Source: an uncultured Xylophilus sp. | GTDB lineage: Bacteria; Pseudomonadota; Gammaproteobacteria; Burkholderiales; Burkholderiaceae_C | NCBI GenBank assembly: GCA_913776965.1 | Contig: CAJYQL010000123.1 | Coordinates: 39,504 to 103,503, forward strand | DNA: 64,000 nt | Direction: 5' to 3' | Notes under the pieces: generated by a model | Told to the model about the DNA's origin: nothing | Databases searched by the model: none | What the model saw: the letters and a program-made list of their open reading frames with translations, nothing else | Made by a program: the position numbers and the translations under genes | Shown: positions 24,783 to 38,675 of the stretch, one piece after another | How positions within the stretch are numbered: the stretch's first letter is position 1 | Layout: each line of letters starts with the position of its first letter

Positions 24783-27016
24783 GCGGCCGCCACCGGCGCT
24801 GCCGTTGCCGTTGCCGTTGCTAGTTCTCGTGCCGGTGCCAGCGGAAGGACGATGTCCAGCACGGTACGGCCGGGCGCCGACGTCACGGTCAGCGCGCCGC
24901 CGACCTCGGCGAGCCGCTGGTGCATGTGCCGCATGCCGTGGCCGCCGCCGTCCGCCCGCGGGGCCTGCGGGCGCCTGTCCGCCGCATCGAAGCCGCAGCC
25001 GTCGTCCTGGATGCGGGTCCGCAGCCGGCCGTCGGCGCAGTGCACCTCCACCGTGACCCGACCGGCACCGGCATGGCGCACGATGTTGCTGACCGCTTCG
25101 CGGACGACCGACAGGTAGTGCCGGCAGACCCGCCAGTCCAGCGGGCGCTGCAGGTCGGGCCCTTCCTCGGGCAGGGGCCACTGCAGCGCCAGGCCCGCGG
25201 CGTCGAGCCGCTGCGCGGTTTCGTGGCGCAGCTCGGCCAGCACGGTGCCCAGCAGCGGCTGCGCGCCCGCCATGCCGCCGACCAGCGCGCGGATCTCGGT
25301 CAGGCTCTGGCGGATCAGCACGCGGGTCTGGTCCACGTCCGGCTGGTGCAGGCCGCTGAGCAGCCGGGCGCCGATGTCGTCGTGCAGGTCGCGCGCGATC
25401 CGGCGCCGCTCTTCCTGCACGCCGCGGTCGTACGCCCGCCGGCCGGCTTCGGCCTGTTGCAGCAGGGCCACCAGCCGTGCAGCCAGCGTCGCGTCGCGCA
25501 GACCGAAAAGACGCCGGCCGCCGCCCGCATAGGCCAGCCGCAAGGCCGGCGCGCCCGCGGCGGCCGGCAGTTCCAGCGCGAGGCCGTCTTCCGCGAGCGC
25601 CGGCTGCACCGGCGGCGCAGCATCGCCGGCGCAGGGCGCGATCTCCAGCGGATCGAACAGCCGCCGCAGCAGGGCCTGCCAGCGGTCGGACCGTTCGGCG
25701 GCGACCGGCGCGAACGACACGTCGATCGCCGCCTCGAACAGTTCTCCGGTGGTCGGCACGCCGCGCCGGGCGATCCGCGACCAGGCCCAGCCGCGCAGCG
25801 GCAGCCAGGCGAAGCCGCAGACCAGCAGCGCCAGCCCGAGCGACAGCTGCGGCCCCAGGTGCAGCCCGAGCAGCAGCAGCGCATCGAGCGCCAGCAGCGC
25901 CAGCGCGCCCAGCACCGCGAACAGAATGCGGAACGCCCAGTCGCCCACCTCGAACAGCCGCCAGCGGCGCAGGCCCAGGCCCAGGCCGACATACATCAGC
26001 AGGAAGAACCCGAAGGCGTAGCCCTGCGGCATCGGCGGCAGTCCGCCGAGCAGGCTGGCGCCCGGGATCGCGACGATGAACAGGCTGCAGCCGACCAGCA
26101 TGGCGAGGCCGAGCCAGCGCAATGCCGCGCGTGCCGGCGGGTCGCCCCGGGTGGCCCGCCATTGCCAGACCGCGAAGACCAGCGCCAGACCCATCTCCAG
26201 CAGACAGGGCAGCCGCAGGCCCGCATCGTGGCCGTCGACCCACTGCAGCTGATCGGCCAGCAGCGCCGTACCGGCGAGCAGCGGTGCCAGCCCTTGCCAG
26301 CGCGGCGGCACCAGGGTCCGCGGATAGGACAGGAACAGCATCACCAGCGCGCTGCCGAAGGCGAGCGTGCCGACATGGTTGACACCGGAAAGGCCGCGCA
26401 GCAGCGCAGCCGGCAGCGCCAGTTCCCGGGTGCTGTAGACCGCGGCGGTCGTCGTCGCCAGCGCCAGCGTGACGCCGAGCGCGAAGAACAGCCGCACCGC
26501 CCGGTCGCGCGGCCGCAGCACCAGCATCCAGGCACCGATCAGGACCGCTGCGGCTCCTACCGCCAGCTGGAACCAGAACAACAGCGGCAGATCGGCCGCC
26601 GGCCGCAGGCCGCCGGGCAGCGGTACACGGGCCCGGCTGCCGTCGGGCCGTTCGACCAGCAGCGCTGCGTCGGCCGTGGCCTGTCGCTGCGCCAGCGCAT
26701 CCTGGCGGCGGTAGAAAGCGTTCAGATCGTCGTAGCGGTCGATGAAGTCCGGCTCTTCCACCAGATCTTCGGCCCGCAGCGGCTGCGGCGCGAGGCCGGG
26801 CGCCTCGATCGCACGCACCGCCGTGCCGGCCGGCAGCCCGTGCGCGTCGGTCGCCGCGACGACCACCCGATCGGCCGCAGCGTCGGCCGCCAGGGCGATG
26901 CCGAGGGCCGGCTGCCGCAGCGCGAGCACCGTCGCCAGCGCGCAGAGGAGCAGCACGCACAGGCCGGCGCCCAGCAGCCATTGGGAAGGAGACAACCGCA
27001 GCCGTCTGTCGCTCAT
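24779..27016 (-). CDS. Membrane histidine kinase (HisKA_3/NarX-like type)
   Basis: 745 residues. A membrane segment at 12-33 is followed by a periplasmic domain of about 110 residues, then seven or eight hydrophobic segments (145-420) resembling a 7TM sensor module. The kinase core has the phospho-His in [17 protein letters not shown], the N-box [13 protein letters not shown], and the ATP-lid glycines DDGCGFD and [13 protein letters not shown]. The C-terminus ends in an Ala/Thr repeat made by a GCCGTT trinucleotide-pair tract. It would phosphorylate the overlapping response regulator. The stimulus is unknown. Confidence 0.9.
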   Translation of the reverse strand: MSDRRLRLSPSQWLLGAGLCVLLLCALATVLALRQPALGIALAADAAADRVVVAATDAHGLPAGTAVRAIEAPGLAPQPLRAEDLVEEPDFIDRYDDLNAFYRRQDALAQRQATADAALLVERPDGSRARVPLPGGLRPAADLPLLFWFQLAVGAAAVLIGAWMLVLRPRDRAVRLFFALGVTLALATTTAAVYSTRELALPAALLRGLSGVNHVGTLAFGSALVMLFLSYPRTLVPPRWQGLAPLLAGTALLADQLQWVDGHDAGLRLPCLLEMGLALVFAVWQWRATRGDPPARAALRWLGLAMLVGCSLFIVAIPGASLLGGLPPMPQGYAFGFFLLMYVGLGLGLRRWRLFEVGDWAFRILFAVLGALALLALDALLLLGLHLGPQLSLGLALLVCGFAWLPLRGWAWSRIARRGVPTTGELFEAAIDVSFAPVAAERSDRWQALLRRLFDPLEIAPCAGDAAPPVQPALAEDGLALELPAAAGAPALRLAYAGGGRRLFGLRDATLAARLVALLQQAEAGRRAYDRGVQEERRRIARDLHDDIGARLLSGLHQPDVDQTRVLIRQSLTEIRALVGGMAGAQPLLGTVLAELRHETAQRLDAAGLALQWPLPEEGPDLQRPLDWRVCRHYLSVVREAVSNIVRHAGAGRVTVEVHCADGRLRTRIQDDGCGFDAADRRPQAPRADGGGHGMRHMHQRLAEVGGALTVTSAPGRTVLDIVLPLAPARELATATATAAPVAAA

Positions 27017-27062
27017 GCGCGCCTCGCCGAAAAGTGGACCGGAAAGGGAAAAGAGGTAGTGG

Positions 27063-27080
27063 TGGCCCGGACGCCCGGGC
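27063..27080 (-). terminator. Possible terminator downstream of speD
   Basis: Inverted repeat GGCCCGG-ACGC-CCGGGCC. On the minus strand it is followed by a pyrimidine-rich stretch with CTCTTTT about 12 bases on. It sits between speD and the histidine-kinase gene, which points the same way. A second stem (27108-27115 with 27127-27134) lies just after the speD stop but is followed by an A-run on the minus strand. Confidence 0.4.
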
Positions 27081-27142
27081 CGACGCGCGGATTGTTACCA
27101 GATTTTTCCGCCGCTCCTTGCCTGCTGAGCGGCGCGCCGGGA

Positions 27143-27535
27143 CTATTCGGTCATTCCGCCCTGCAGGTCGCCGCGTCGCAGCGCCTGTTGCTGCACACGC
27201 ATCGGGACGAACAAGGTCAGCAGCGAGGCTTCCAAATTCCGGGCCGCCGCCTCGTGGTCGCCGCTCCCGTTGCACACATACACGTCGAGCGTCACCGCGC
27301 CCCGTTCCGGCCAGGTGTGGATGCACAGATGCGATTCGGCCAGCAGCACGGTGGCCGTCACGCCGCCGGGGCCGGCGGCGGTCGCCGGAAAGGCATGCGC
27401 CAGTCGGGCGACCGGCCGCAGGCCCGCCGCCTGCACGCGGGCCTCGCAGGCGGCGAGCAGCGCGTCGGCATCGGTCAGCCAGCGCATGTCGCAGCGGCAG
27501 TGGTGGAGATCGGCGGTCAGGTGCAGGCCCTGCAT
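27143..27535 (-). CDS. speD: S-adenosylmethionine decarboxylase proenzyme
   Basis: 130 residues, the length of the short bacterial class (SpeH/class 1B). The self-cleavage site is in [14 protein letters not shown], where the Ser after Glu becomes the pyruvoyl group; His and Cys residues needed for processing follow ([12 protein letters not shown]). It supplies decarboxylated S-adenosylmethionine for spermidine synthesis in the cytoplasm. It diverges from the transketolase gene with 93 bp between start codons. No spermidine synthase gene is next to it. Confidence 0.92.
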   Translation of the reverse strand: MQGLHLTADLHHCRCDMRWLTDADALLAACEARVQAAGLRPVARLAHAFPATAAGPGGVTATVLLAESHLCIHTWPERGAVTLDVYVCNGSGDHEAAARNLEASLLTLFVPMRVQQQALRRGDLQGGMTE

Positions 27536-27549
27536 GGCGGCGACTGTAG

Positions 27550-30819
<3,270 letters not shown>

Positions 30820-30842
30820 GCCGCTCTCCGCACACCGCACGA

Positions 30843-30864
30843 CGCGCCCTCCGGGGCGCGTTTT
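30843..30864 (+). terminator. Rho-independent terminator after gapA
   Basis: Stem CGCGCCC-TCCG-GGGCGCG (30843-30860) followed at once by TTTTCGTTT. It ends the transketolase-gapA transcript 23 bp after the gapA stop. Confidence 0.88.
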
Positions 30865-30966
30865 CGTTTCCGGCAGGCGTTGTCCCACAGACGGACCGGG
30901 CGGCAACGGGCGCGACCGGGCTGTCGCGCGCCTCACCCTCCGGTGTCATTTGCACCGGAGACCACC

Positions 30967-31290
30967 ATGCCGCGCGGCGACAAGTCCAGCTACACCGACA
31001 AGCAGAAACGACAGGCCGAACACATCGAGGAAGGCTATGAGAAGCGGGGCGCGCCCAAGGCCGAAGCCGAGCGCCGCGCCTGGGCCACCGTGAACAAGGA
31101 AACCGGCGGCGGCAAGAAGAGCGGCTCCGGTCGCGAGAAGGCCGAGAACCATGCGCCGTCGCGCAAGGGCGGCCGGGCCGGCGGCGCAGCCGCTGCCAGC
31201 CGAACCGCGGCCGAGCGTTCGGCGTCGGCCAAGAAGGGCGCCGAGACCCGCAAGCGCAATGCGGCGGCGTGGGCTTCGGCCAAGAGCTGA
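30967..31290 (+). CDS. Small basic stress-type protein (so-called plasmid stabilization protein)
   Basis: 107 residues, very hydrophilic: MPRGDKSSYTDKQKRQAEHIEEGYEKRG...AERRAWATVNKETGGGKKSGSGR, then a Lys/Ala/Arg-rich tail. The YTDKQKRQAEHIEEGY and WATVNK blocks are shared with a family often labelled plasmid stabilization protein, a name that is probably misleading because these genes are chromosomal and stand alone. Ribosome site GGAG lies 6 bp before the ATG. It is likely nucleic-acid-binding or protective, and the next gene is a stationary-phase-type catalase. Confidence 0.7.
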   Translation: MPRGDKSSYTDKQKRQAEHIEEGYEKRGAPKAEAERRAWATVNKETGGGKKSGSGREKAENHAPSRKGGRAGGAAAASRTAAERSASAKKGAETRKRNAAAWASAKS

Positions 31291-31343
31291 TTCCCGGCGC
31301 TTCTATCCCGCGGGCGAAAGGCCGACGTCGCGGCCGGCCCGGT

Positions 31344-31353
31344 CCTACGTAGG
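31344..31353. promoter_or_regulatory. CCTACGTAGG palindrome upstream of catalase
   Basis: A perfect 10-bp palindrome 54 bp before the catalase start. GTAGG/CCTAC half-sites also occur before the FtsH-type gene (47269-47284) and other stress-type genes in the window. Function is unproven. Confidence 0.3.
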
Positions 31354-31406
31354 CGATGGTGGGGCTTCACTAGCGTGGGTGGCCCTCTTCCCCACGAAAC
31401 GACGCC

Positions 31407-33839
<2,433 letters not shown>

Positions 33840-33851
33840 TGCCGAAAGTCT

Positions 33852-33874
33852 GCGGCGCCCGCACCGGGCGCCGC
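33852..33874. terminator. Bidirectional hairpin between katE and the maoC-like gene
   Basis: Perfect 9-bp stem GCGGCGCCC-GCACC-GGGCGCCGC in a 49-bp gap between converging genes. No T-run on either side, so termination may be partial. Confidence 0.5.
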
Positions 33875-33888
33875 GGGCCGAACGGCTA

Positions 33889-34362
33889 TCAGGTCGCGGT
33901 GGTGGCCGGGTAACGCCGCACCAGCGACTCGGCCACGCAGGCCGGCTTGTCGGCACCTTCGCGTTCGACCGTCACCTGCCAGGTGAGCTGCAGGCCGCCC
34001 TGCTCCACCGGCGTGCAGCCCAGCAGGTGCAGCCGCCCCCGCAGACGGCTGCCGACCGGCACCGGTGCCATGAAGCGGACCTTGTTCAGGCCGTAGTTCA
34101 CGCCCATGCCGCCGTCGGTGATCTGCAGCGCGCTGTCGAAGAACGCGGGCAGCAGCGACAGCGTGAGAAAGCCGTGCGCGATAGGGGCGCCGAACGGGCC
34201 GGCGCGGGTGCGCTCGACATCCACATGGATCCACTGGTGGTCGCCAGTGGCGTCGGCGAAGCGGTCGATGCGCGACTGGTCGATGGTGATCCAGTCGCTG
34301 ACGGCAACATCCTGGCCGACCAGGGTGGGCAGGTCGGCGAAACGGTAGGCATGGGCAGGCAT
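33889..34362 (-). CDS. MaoC-like hot-dog-fold hydratase
   Basis: 157 residues. The hydratase-2 motif is DRFADATGDHQWIHVDVERTRAGPFGAPIAHGFLTLSLL, with the Asp and His pair of (R)-specific enoyl-CoA hydratases. It probably hydrates an enoyl-CoA in fatty-acid or polyhydroxyalkanoate metabolism; some relatives are only acyl-CoA binding. It stands alone, converging with katE. Length is normal for stand-alone MaoC proteins. Confidence 0.88.
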   Translation of the reverse strand: MPAHAYRFADLPTLVGQDVAVSDWITIDQSRIDRFADATGDHQWIHVDVERTRAGPFGAPIAHGFLTLSLLPAFFDSALQITDGGMGVNYGLNKVRFMAPVPVGSRLRGRLHLLGCTPVEQGGLQLTWQVTVEREGADKPACVAESLVRRYPATTAT

Positions 34363-34448
34363 GCGTGCACTGTCCGTCGCCGCCGCCCGCCGCGCTGTCG
34401 TGCCGGCGACAAGCAGGCACCCGACAGGGCGGGCGCGGCCGGTGACCG

Positions 34449-35210
34449 TCAGGCCAGCAGGTCGCCGTCGTCGCCCAGGAAGTCGCCCCCGCCGTCGTCC
34501 GACCAGCCGCCCCCGTCATCGGCAGCGGCCAGTCGCGCGTCGTCGCCGGCCCGGTCGTCGAAGAAGTTGTTGTTCGTCACCTCCTCCACGACCGGGGCGT
34601 TGCCGGGGCCCGGCGCATTGTCGAGCAACGACGACGACGATGCTTGGTGGCCACCGGCACGGTCCTGCATCAGGTGCTCGATGCCGTTGTAGAGGAACAT
34701 GCCGCCCGCCACGCCGGCGGCGGCCGAGGCCGCGGTGCCGAGAAAGCTGGGCCCGCTGCGGGCGGCCGCCGGCGCGGCCTGCTGCGGGGCGGCGGCACCG
34801 CCGCCGAAGAGCCGCTCGCGCCAGCCGGCCGGTGCCGGAGCCGGCGCATAGCCGGCCGGTGCGGGGCTGGCGGACCCGTACGACGCGGCCGGTGCCACCG
34901 CGGCGCCGATCAGTCCGGGCGAGGTGGGCGCACGGCCGAAACCGGGTTCCAGCCCGCCGTGCAGGAAGCCGGCGCCGCCCGGGTCCCCGCGGCCGTCGGC
35001 CGTGCGCTCCAGTTCGGCGATGCGGGCATTGGCCTTCTCCAGCGCCTGCTCCAACAGCAGCGTGCGCTGCACCAGCAGATACGGGGCGTCGGGCTGGCGG
35101 TCGAGGGCGGCGCGGATCGCGGCGTCGGCCTGCGGGTCCTTGGCCACGCCGTGGGCGGCGGTGAGACGCTGCAGGAAGGAGTCGAGGACGTGTTGTTCGT
35201 GCGGGGTCAT
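34449..35210 (-). CDS. DUF2076 family protein
   Basis: 253 residues. The DUF2076 N-terminus MTPHEQHVLDSFLQRLTAAHGVAKDPQAD...APYLLVQRTLLLEQAL is followed by a short coiled coil (about 55-75), a Pro/Ala/Gly linker, a Gly/Ala-rich hydrophobic stretch with MFLYNGIEHLM near residue 175, and a very acidic tail ending DDGGGDFLGDDGDLLA. It is thought to be a periplasm- or membrane-associated stress protein; no activity is known. The gene is alone, 86 bp from the MaoC start. Confidence 0.8.
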   Translation of the reverse strand: MTPHEQHVLDSFLQRLTAAHGVAKDPQADAAIRAALDRQPDAPYLLVQRTLLLEQALEKANARIAELERTADGRGDPGGAGFLHGGLEPGFGRAPTSPGLIGAAVAPAASYGSASPAPAGYAPAPAPAGWRERLFGGGAAAPQQAAPAAARSGPSFLGTAASAAAGVAGGMFLYNGIEHLMQDRAGGHQASSSSLLDNAPGPGNAPVVEEVTNNNFFDDRAGDDARLAAADDGGGWSDDGGGDFLGDDGDLLA

Positions 35211-35358
35211 GGGACGGCCTTTCGCGGCAGGAAGCGGTTCGGGCCTCCTAGATCGGGACCGCGGCCGGGCGCATCAAGCCCCCGCCGGCCGCCGGACCGC
35301 CGTCTTTACGCACGGTTGCACGGCCCGGCCGCGCGCTGGGGCGGGCCGGGCGGCAGTA

Positions 35359-35673
35359 TCAGCCGGGCGCCGCCTCGGCCGGCCAGTCGACCAGTTCGGC
35401 CAGCCGCTGGACCACCCAGCGGGCCTCGGCCGGGTTCAGGCCGGCTTCCGGTGCCAGCAGCGCCTCGTGGAAGCGGCCGAGCAGTTCGCGCTGGTCCTGC
35501 AGCGTGTCGTGGACCAGGCCCTCGGTCTGGCCGACCAGTACCTGCGCCAGGTCCTCGCAGAGTTCGTAGCGGGCCTGCACGTCCTCCAGCGGAGCCGTCA
35601 GGCGCTGCTGCCCGTCGAGGTAGAGCGCGTGGAAGGAGGCGGGCAGCTGCAGCTGGTTCTCGTCGTAGGCCAT
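35359..35673 (-). CDS. Hypothetical protein paired with DODA-type dioxygenase
   Basis: 104 residues, MAYDENQLQLPASFHALYLDGQQRLTAPLEDVQARYELCEDLAQ..., all-helical and acidic, with no signal peptide. I recognise no domain. It starts 14 bp after the stop of the dioxygenase gene on the same strand and is almost certainly co-transcribed with it. Confidence 0.7.
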   Translation of the reverse strand: MAYDENQLQLPASFHALYLDGQQRLTAPLEDVQARYELCEDLAQVLVGQTEGLVHDTLQDQRELLGRFHEALLAPEAGLNPAEARWVVQRLAELVDWPAEAAPG

Positions 35674-35687
35674 GAAGACTCCTCGGG

Positions 35688-36548
35688 TCAGGCGGAAGGG
35701 GGTGTCGGCGGCGTCGATGCGGCAGCCTCGGGCAGGCCGAACGCATAGGACTCCATCGACAGTACCCCGTAAAGGATGCCGCCGTCCAGCACGCGCACCG
35801 GCGCAGCGTCGCCGGCCGCGCCGGCGGCCACCAGGAGCGGCAGGAAATGCTCGGTGGTCGGATGGGCGCGGGCGGCGTGGGGTGCATCCTCCAGCGTGCG
35901 GCGCAGGCGGGCATGGTCGCGGTCGGCGACCGCCGCGCGCACCCAGCCGGCGAAGGCCTGCGCATAGTCCGCCGCGGCGGCGCCGGGGGCGGCGATCTCG
36001 TAGAGGTTGTGGGTCAGGCTGCCGGAGCCGACCACCAGCACGCCCTCCTGCCGCAGCGGCGCGAGCGCCCGGCCGAGCGCGTAGGCGCCCTCGGCGTCCA
36101 GCCCGGCGGGCATCGCGAGCTGGAACACCGGCACGTCGGCCGCCGGGAACAGGTAGCGCAGCGGCACCCAGGCGCCGTGGTCCAGGCCGCGCGCCGGATC
36201 GGCCTGCACCGGCCAGCCGGCGGCCTGCAGCAGCGCCTGCGCGCGGGCGGCGACCGCCGGCGCGCCCGGGGCGGGGTAGGCGAGGCGGTACAGCGGCGCG
36301 GGAAAGCCGCGGAAGTCGTGGATCGTCGCCGGCGCGGCGGTGGTCGCGACCCGCGCCTGCGGTGCCGTCCAGTGCGGCGACACCACCAGCACCGCCCGGG
36401 GCACAGGCAGCGCCGCGCCGAGGGCCTGCAGCTGCGGCCCGAGCCGGCCGGGCTCCAGTGCGAAGGTCGGGGCGCCGTGGGAGATGAAGAGGACCGGCAT
36501 CGGTGCCGTCGTGTCGGTCAAAGGGAGTGCGGCGGAATCGCGTGTCAT
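35688..36548 (-). CDS. ygiD: DODA-type extradiol dioxygenase (YgiD-like)
   Basis: 286 residues from the ATG at 36548. The zinc/iron ligands of the LigB-like DODA family are visible in VLFISHGAPTFALEP, VVSPHWTAP, LDHGAWVPLRYLFP and GSGSLTHNL. E. coli YgiD opens the ring of L-DOPA; the physiological substrate of bacterial homologues is not clear. A LysR regulator diverges immediately upstream, an arrangement common for this family. The start could also be the ATG 16 codons later (MPVLFISHG). Confidence 0.88.
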   Translation of the reverse strand: MTRDSAALPLTDTTAPMPVLFISHGAPTFALEPGRLGPQLQALGAALPVPRAVLVVSPHWTAPQARVATTAAPATIHDFRGFPAPLYRLAYPAPGAPAVAARAQALLQAAGWPVQADPARGLDHGAWVPLRYLFPAADVPVFQLAMPAGLDAEGAYALGRALAPLRQEGVLVVGSGSLTHNLYEIAAPGAAAADYAQAFAGWVRAAVADRDHARLRRTLEDAPHAARAHPTTEHFLPLLVAAGAAGDAAPVRVLDGGILYGVLSMESYAFGLPEAAASTPPTPPSA

Positions 36549-36604
36549 GCCTCCCAATCTATTGTCACCGGATCGCGCGATAAAGGGTCTGCCGCACAAC
36601 AGAC

Positions 36605-36623
36605 TGTCGCGCCCACCGCGACA
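36605..36623. promoter_or_regulatory. Inverted repeat in the ygiD-lysR gap
   Basis: TGTCGCG-N5-CGCGACA, a perfect 7-bp dyad ending 9 bp before the LysR start codon. An ATTGTC block near the other end of the gap repeats part of it in reverse. This fits a LysR binding site controlling both divergent genes. Confidence 0.5.
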
Positions 36624-36632
36624 ATCGGCCGC

Positions 36633-37538
36633 ATGAACAAATGGCTGGAGATGCAGGTGTTCGCGCAAGTGGTGGAGGCCGGCAGCTTCGTCGGCGCCGC
36701 CCGCACGCTCGACATGTCCCGGGCGGCGGTGTCGCGCTACGTGAGCGACCTGGAGGCGCGGCTCGGTGCGCGGCTGCTGCAGCGCACCACCCGCACCCTG
36801 TCGGTCACCGACGAGGGCGAGCGCTTCTACCAGCGCTGCCGCGACCTGCTCGAAGGCGTGGCCGCCGCCGAGGCGGAGATCACCGCGCACGGTGGCGAGG
36901 CGGTCGGGCCGCTGAAGGTCAATGCGCCGGTGAGCTTCGGCATCCTGCACCTGGCCGGCGTCTGGGCCTCGTTCGCCGCGCTGCACCCGAAGGTGAGCGT
37001 GGAGGTCACCCTGACCGACCGGCTGTCCGACATCGTGGAGGAAGGCTTCGACCTCGCGGTGCGCATCTCGCGGCTGCAGAACTCCAGCCTCGTGGCCCGC
37101 CCGCTCGCCACCGCGCGCATGGCGCTCTGCGCATCGCCCGCGTATCTGGCGCGGGCCGGCACGCCGGTCCACCCGCGCGAACTGGCCGGCCATGCGGTGC
37201 TGGCGTACAGCCACTGGGCCGGCGGCGACGAATGGGAGTTCCAGGGCCCCGACGGCCGGGTGTCGGTGCGGACCACCCCCTTCCTCCGCGCCAACAACGG
37301 CGACACCTGCCGCGCCGGCGCGCTGCTGCACCAAGGCGTGGTGCTGCAGCCGACCTTCCTCGTCGGCGAGGACCTGGCGCAGGGCCGGCTGGTGGAACTG
37401 TGCCCCGGCTACCGGGCCGACGGCATGGGCATCTATGCGATGTACGGCAGCCGCAAGCACCTGCCGCCGCGGGTGCGGCTGCTGATCGACTTTCTGGTGG
37501 CGCACTTCGCCCAGCCGCGCTGGCCGGATGGGGCGTGA
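36633..37538 (+). CDS. LysR-family regulator of the ygiD-like gene
   Basis: 301 residues. The N-terminal winged helix (VFAQVVEAGSFVGAARTLDMSRAAVSRYVSDLEARLGARLLQRTTR) is followed by a substrate-binding domain with the DLAVRIS and GAGALLHQG-type blocks of the family. It diverges from the dioxygenase gene with 84 bp between start codons, so it is the likely activator or repressor of that operon. Its stop codon touches a dispersed repeat. It converges on the broken TSUP gene. Confidence 0.93.
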   Translation: MNKWLEMQVFAQVVEAGSFVGAARTLDMSRAAVSRYVSDLEARLGARLLQRTTRTLSVTDEGERFYQRCRDLLEGVAAAEAEITAHGGEAVGPLKVNAPVSFGILHLAGVWASFAALHPKVSVEVTLTDRLSDIVEEGFDLAVRISRLQNSSLVARPLATARMALCASPAYLARAGTPVHPRELAGHAVLAYSHWAGGDEWEFQGPDGRVSVRTTPFLRANNGDTCRAGALLHQGVVLQPTFLVGEDLAQGRLVELCPGYRADGMGIYAMYGSRKHLPPRVRLLIDFLVAHFAQPRWPDGA

Positions 37539-37578
37539 ATCGACCTCCAGCGCCCGCTGCACCTACACCAGCAGCTAT
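37538..37578 (-). repeat. Dispersed 41-bp repeat, copy C (inverted)
   Basis: Read on the minus strand: ATAGCTGC-N15-GGGCGCTGGAGG then TCGATT. It overlaps the last base of the LysR stop codon and the stop codon of the TSUP reading frame (37575-37577). Confidence 0.75.
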
Positions 37579-38372
37579 GCATTCGATAGCATGAGCGCCC
37601 GCACCGCCATCGACGCGCCGAGCAGCCCCAGCCCGATGAAGAAGCAGCGCCGGAACACCGGCACCGGCAGCCGGCCGCGCAGCGCCTGGCCGAGCGCCAT
37701 CCCGACCAGCGCCGGCGCCAGCATCAGCACCGAGCCGAGCGCCGGGAACCCGCCGCCGCCCGCCCCGGCCGGCCCGGCGAGCCACAGGCCGGCCGCCAGC
37801 GCGAGGGTCGAGGTGGTGAAGGACAGCCCCATCGCCTGCACCAGCGCATCGCGCTGCAGCCCCAGCGCCTGCAGTTAGGGCACCGCCGGCACCACGAACA
37901 CGCCGGTGAGCGCGGTGACCAGCCCGGTCGCGGCGCCCACCGCCGGCCCCGCCCAGCCCTCGTGCCGCGGCGCGATCCGCAGCGTGCGGCCGGCCAGTCC
38001 CCAGGCGGCATAGGCGACCAGCGCCAGGCCCAGCAGCAGCGCACCGACCGGCCCGGCCGGCGCACCGAACAGCGCTGCCCCGCCCAGCGTGCCGACGACC
38101 ACGCCCGCCTGCATGCCGCCGAGCCGGCGCAGCAGCGGCCCGAGCGTGCCCCAGGGCCGCATCTACCAGACGTTGGTGACCAGCGAGGGCACCACCAGCA
38201 GCGCCGCCGCCTGCGCCGCTGGCATGCGCAGCGCGAGCAGCCCCATCGCCACCGTCGGCAGGCCGAGCCCGACCACGCCCTTGACCAGGCCGGCGAGCAC
38301 GAAGACGGCCGCCGCGGCGGCCCACTGCGACGGGGCGACGGCGGAGAAGGTGGCGAGCAGGCTGGATTCCAC
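37575..38372 (-). pseudogene. TSUP (TauE/SafE) permease gene with two nonsense codons
   Basis: A single frame of 266 codons encodes a TSUP anion permease: two related halves of hydrophobic helices, LAGLVKGVVGLGLPTVAMGLLALRM in the first half and ATGLVTALTGVFVVPAVP in the second. Two in-frame stops interrupt it: TAG at 38163-38165 after NVW, where homologues usually have Gln, and TAA at 37875-37877 after VVPAVP, where homologues usually have Tyr. Both are single-base changes (CAG to TAG, TAC/TAT to TAA). No frameshift is present, so inactivation looks recent. The family exports sulfite, sulfonates or other anions. The LysR pseudogene 2 kb away may be its former regulator. Confidence 0.82.
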
Positions 38373-38675
38373 GGAAAAGGACCTCGTACGGCGGTGGGCA
38401 GGAACGCGCCGACTGTGCCCGCCCGCCCGGTGCCCGACCAGCCGGAATGCGCAGACCGAGCCTCAGGCTCCGGCTGAGGCTCTGCAACTCCGACCTCGTT
38501 TGATGACTACTTTTCGGGCGCACATGAGAACAGGCGTGCGCTCATGCTCATCGGTGCTTACGCTTGCGGCGCGTTTGGAGGCCTCACGCCCCCTGGGACC
38601 GTATTGTTACTTTCAGAAGCCCTCTGACGACATTAGTCGAACCGAATGTATGTCCGCGTATTTCCTAGGTATGGT
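38373..38675. other. Left junction of the AT-richer insert
   Basis: No gene. The first 110 bp are GC-rich like the chromosome and include a stem-loop GCCTCAG-N7-CTGAGGC (38460-38480). Composition drops sharply at about 38,490, which marks the left edge of the inserted DNA. Confidence 0.4.

Noticed and set aside
27108-27134. 8-bp stem just after the speD stop as a terminator
   Set aside because: On the speD strand it is followed by an A-run instead of a T-run, so it does not fit a rho-independent terminator.
24111-27326. 1071-codon minus-strand frame that looks like a huge fusion protein
   Set aside because: Only the last 223 codons (24111-24782) are a real gene, the response regulator. The rest is an out-of-frame reading of the histidine kinase.
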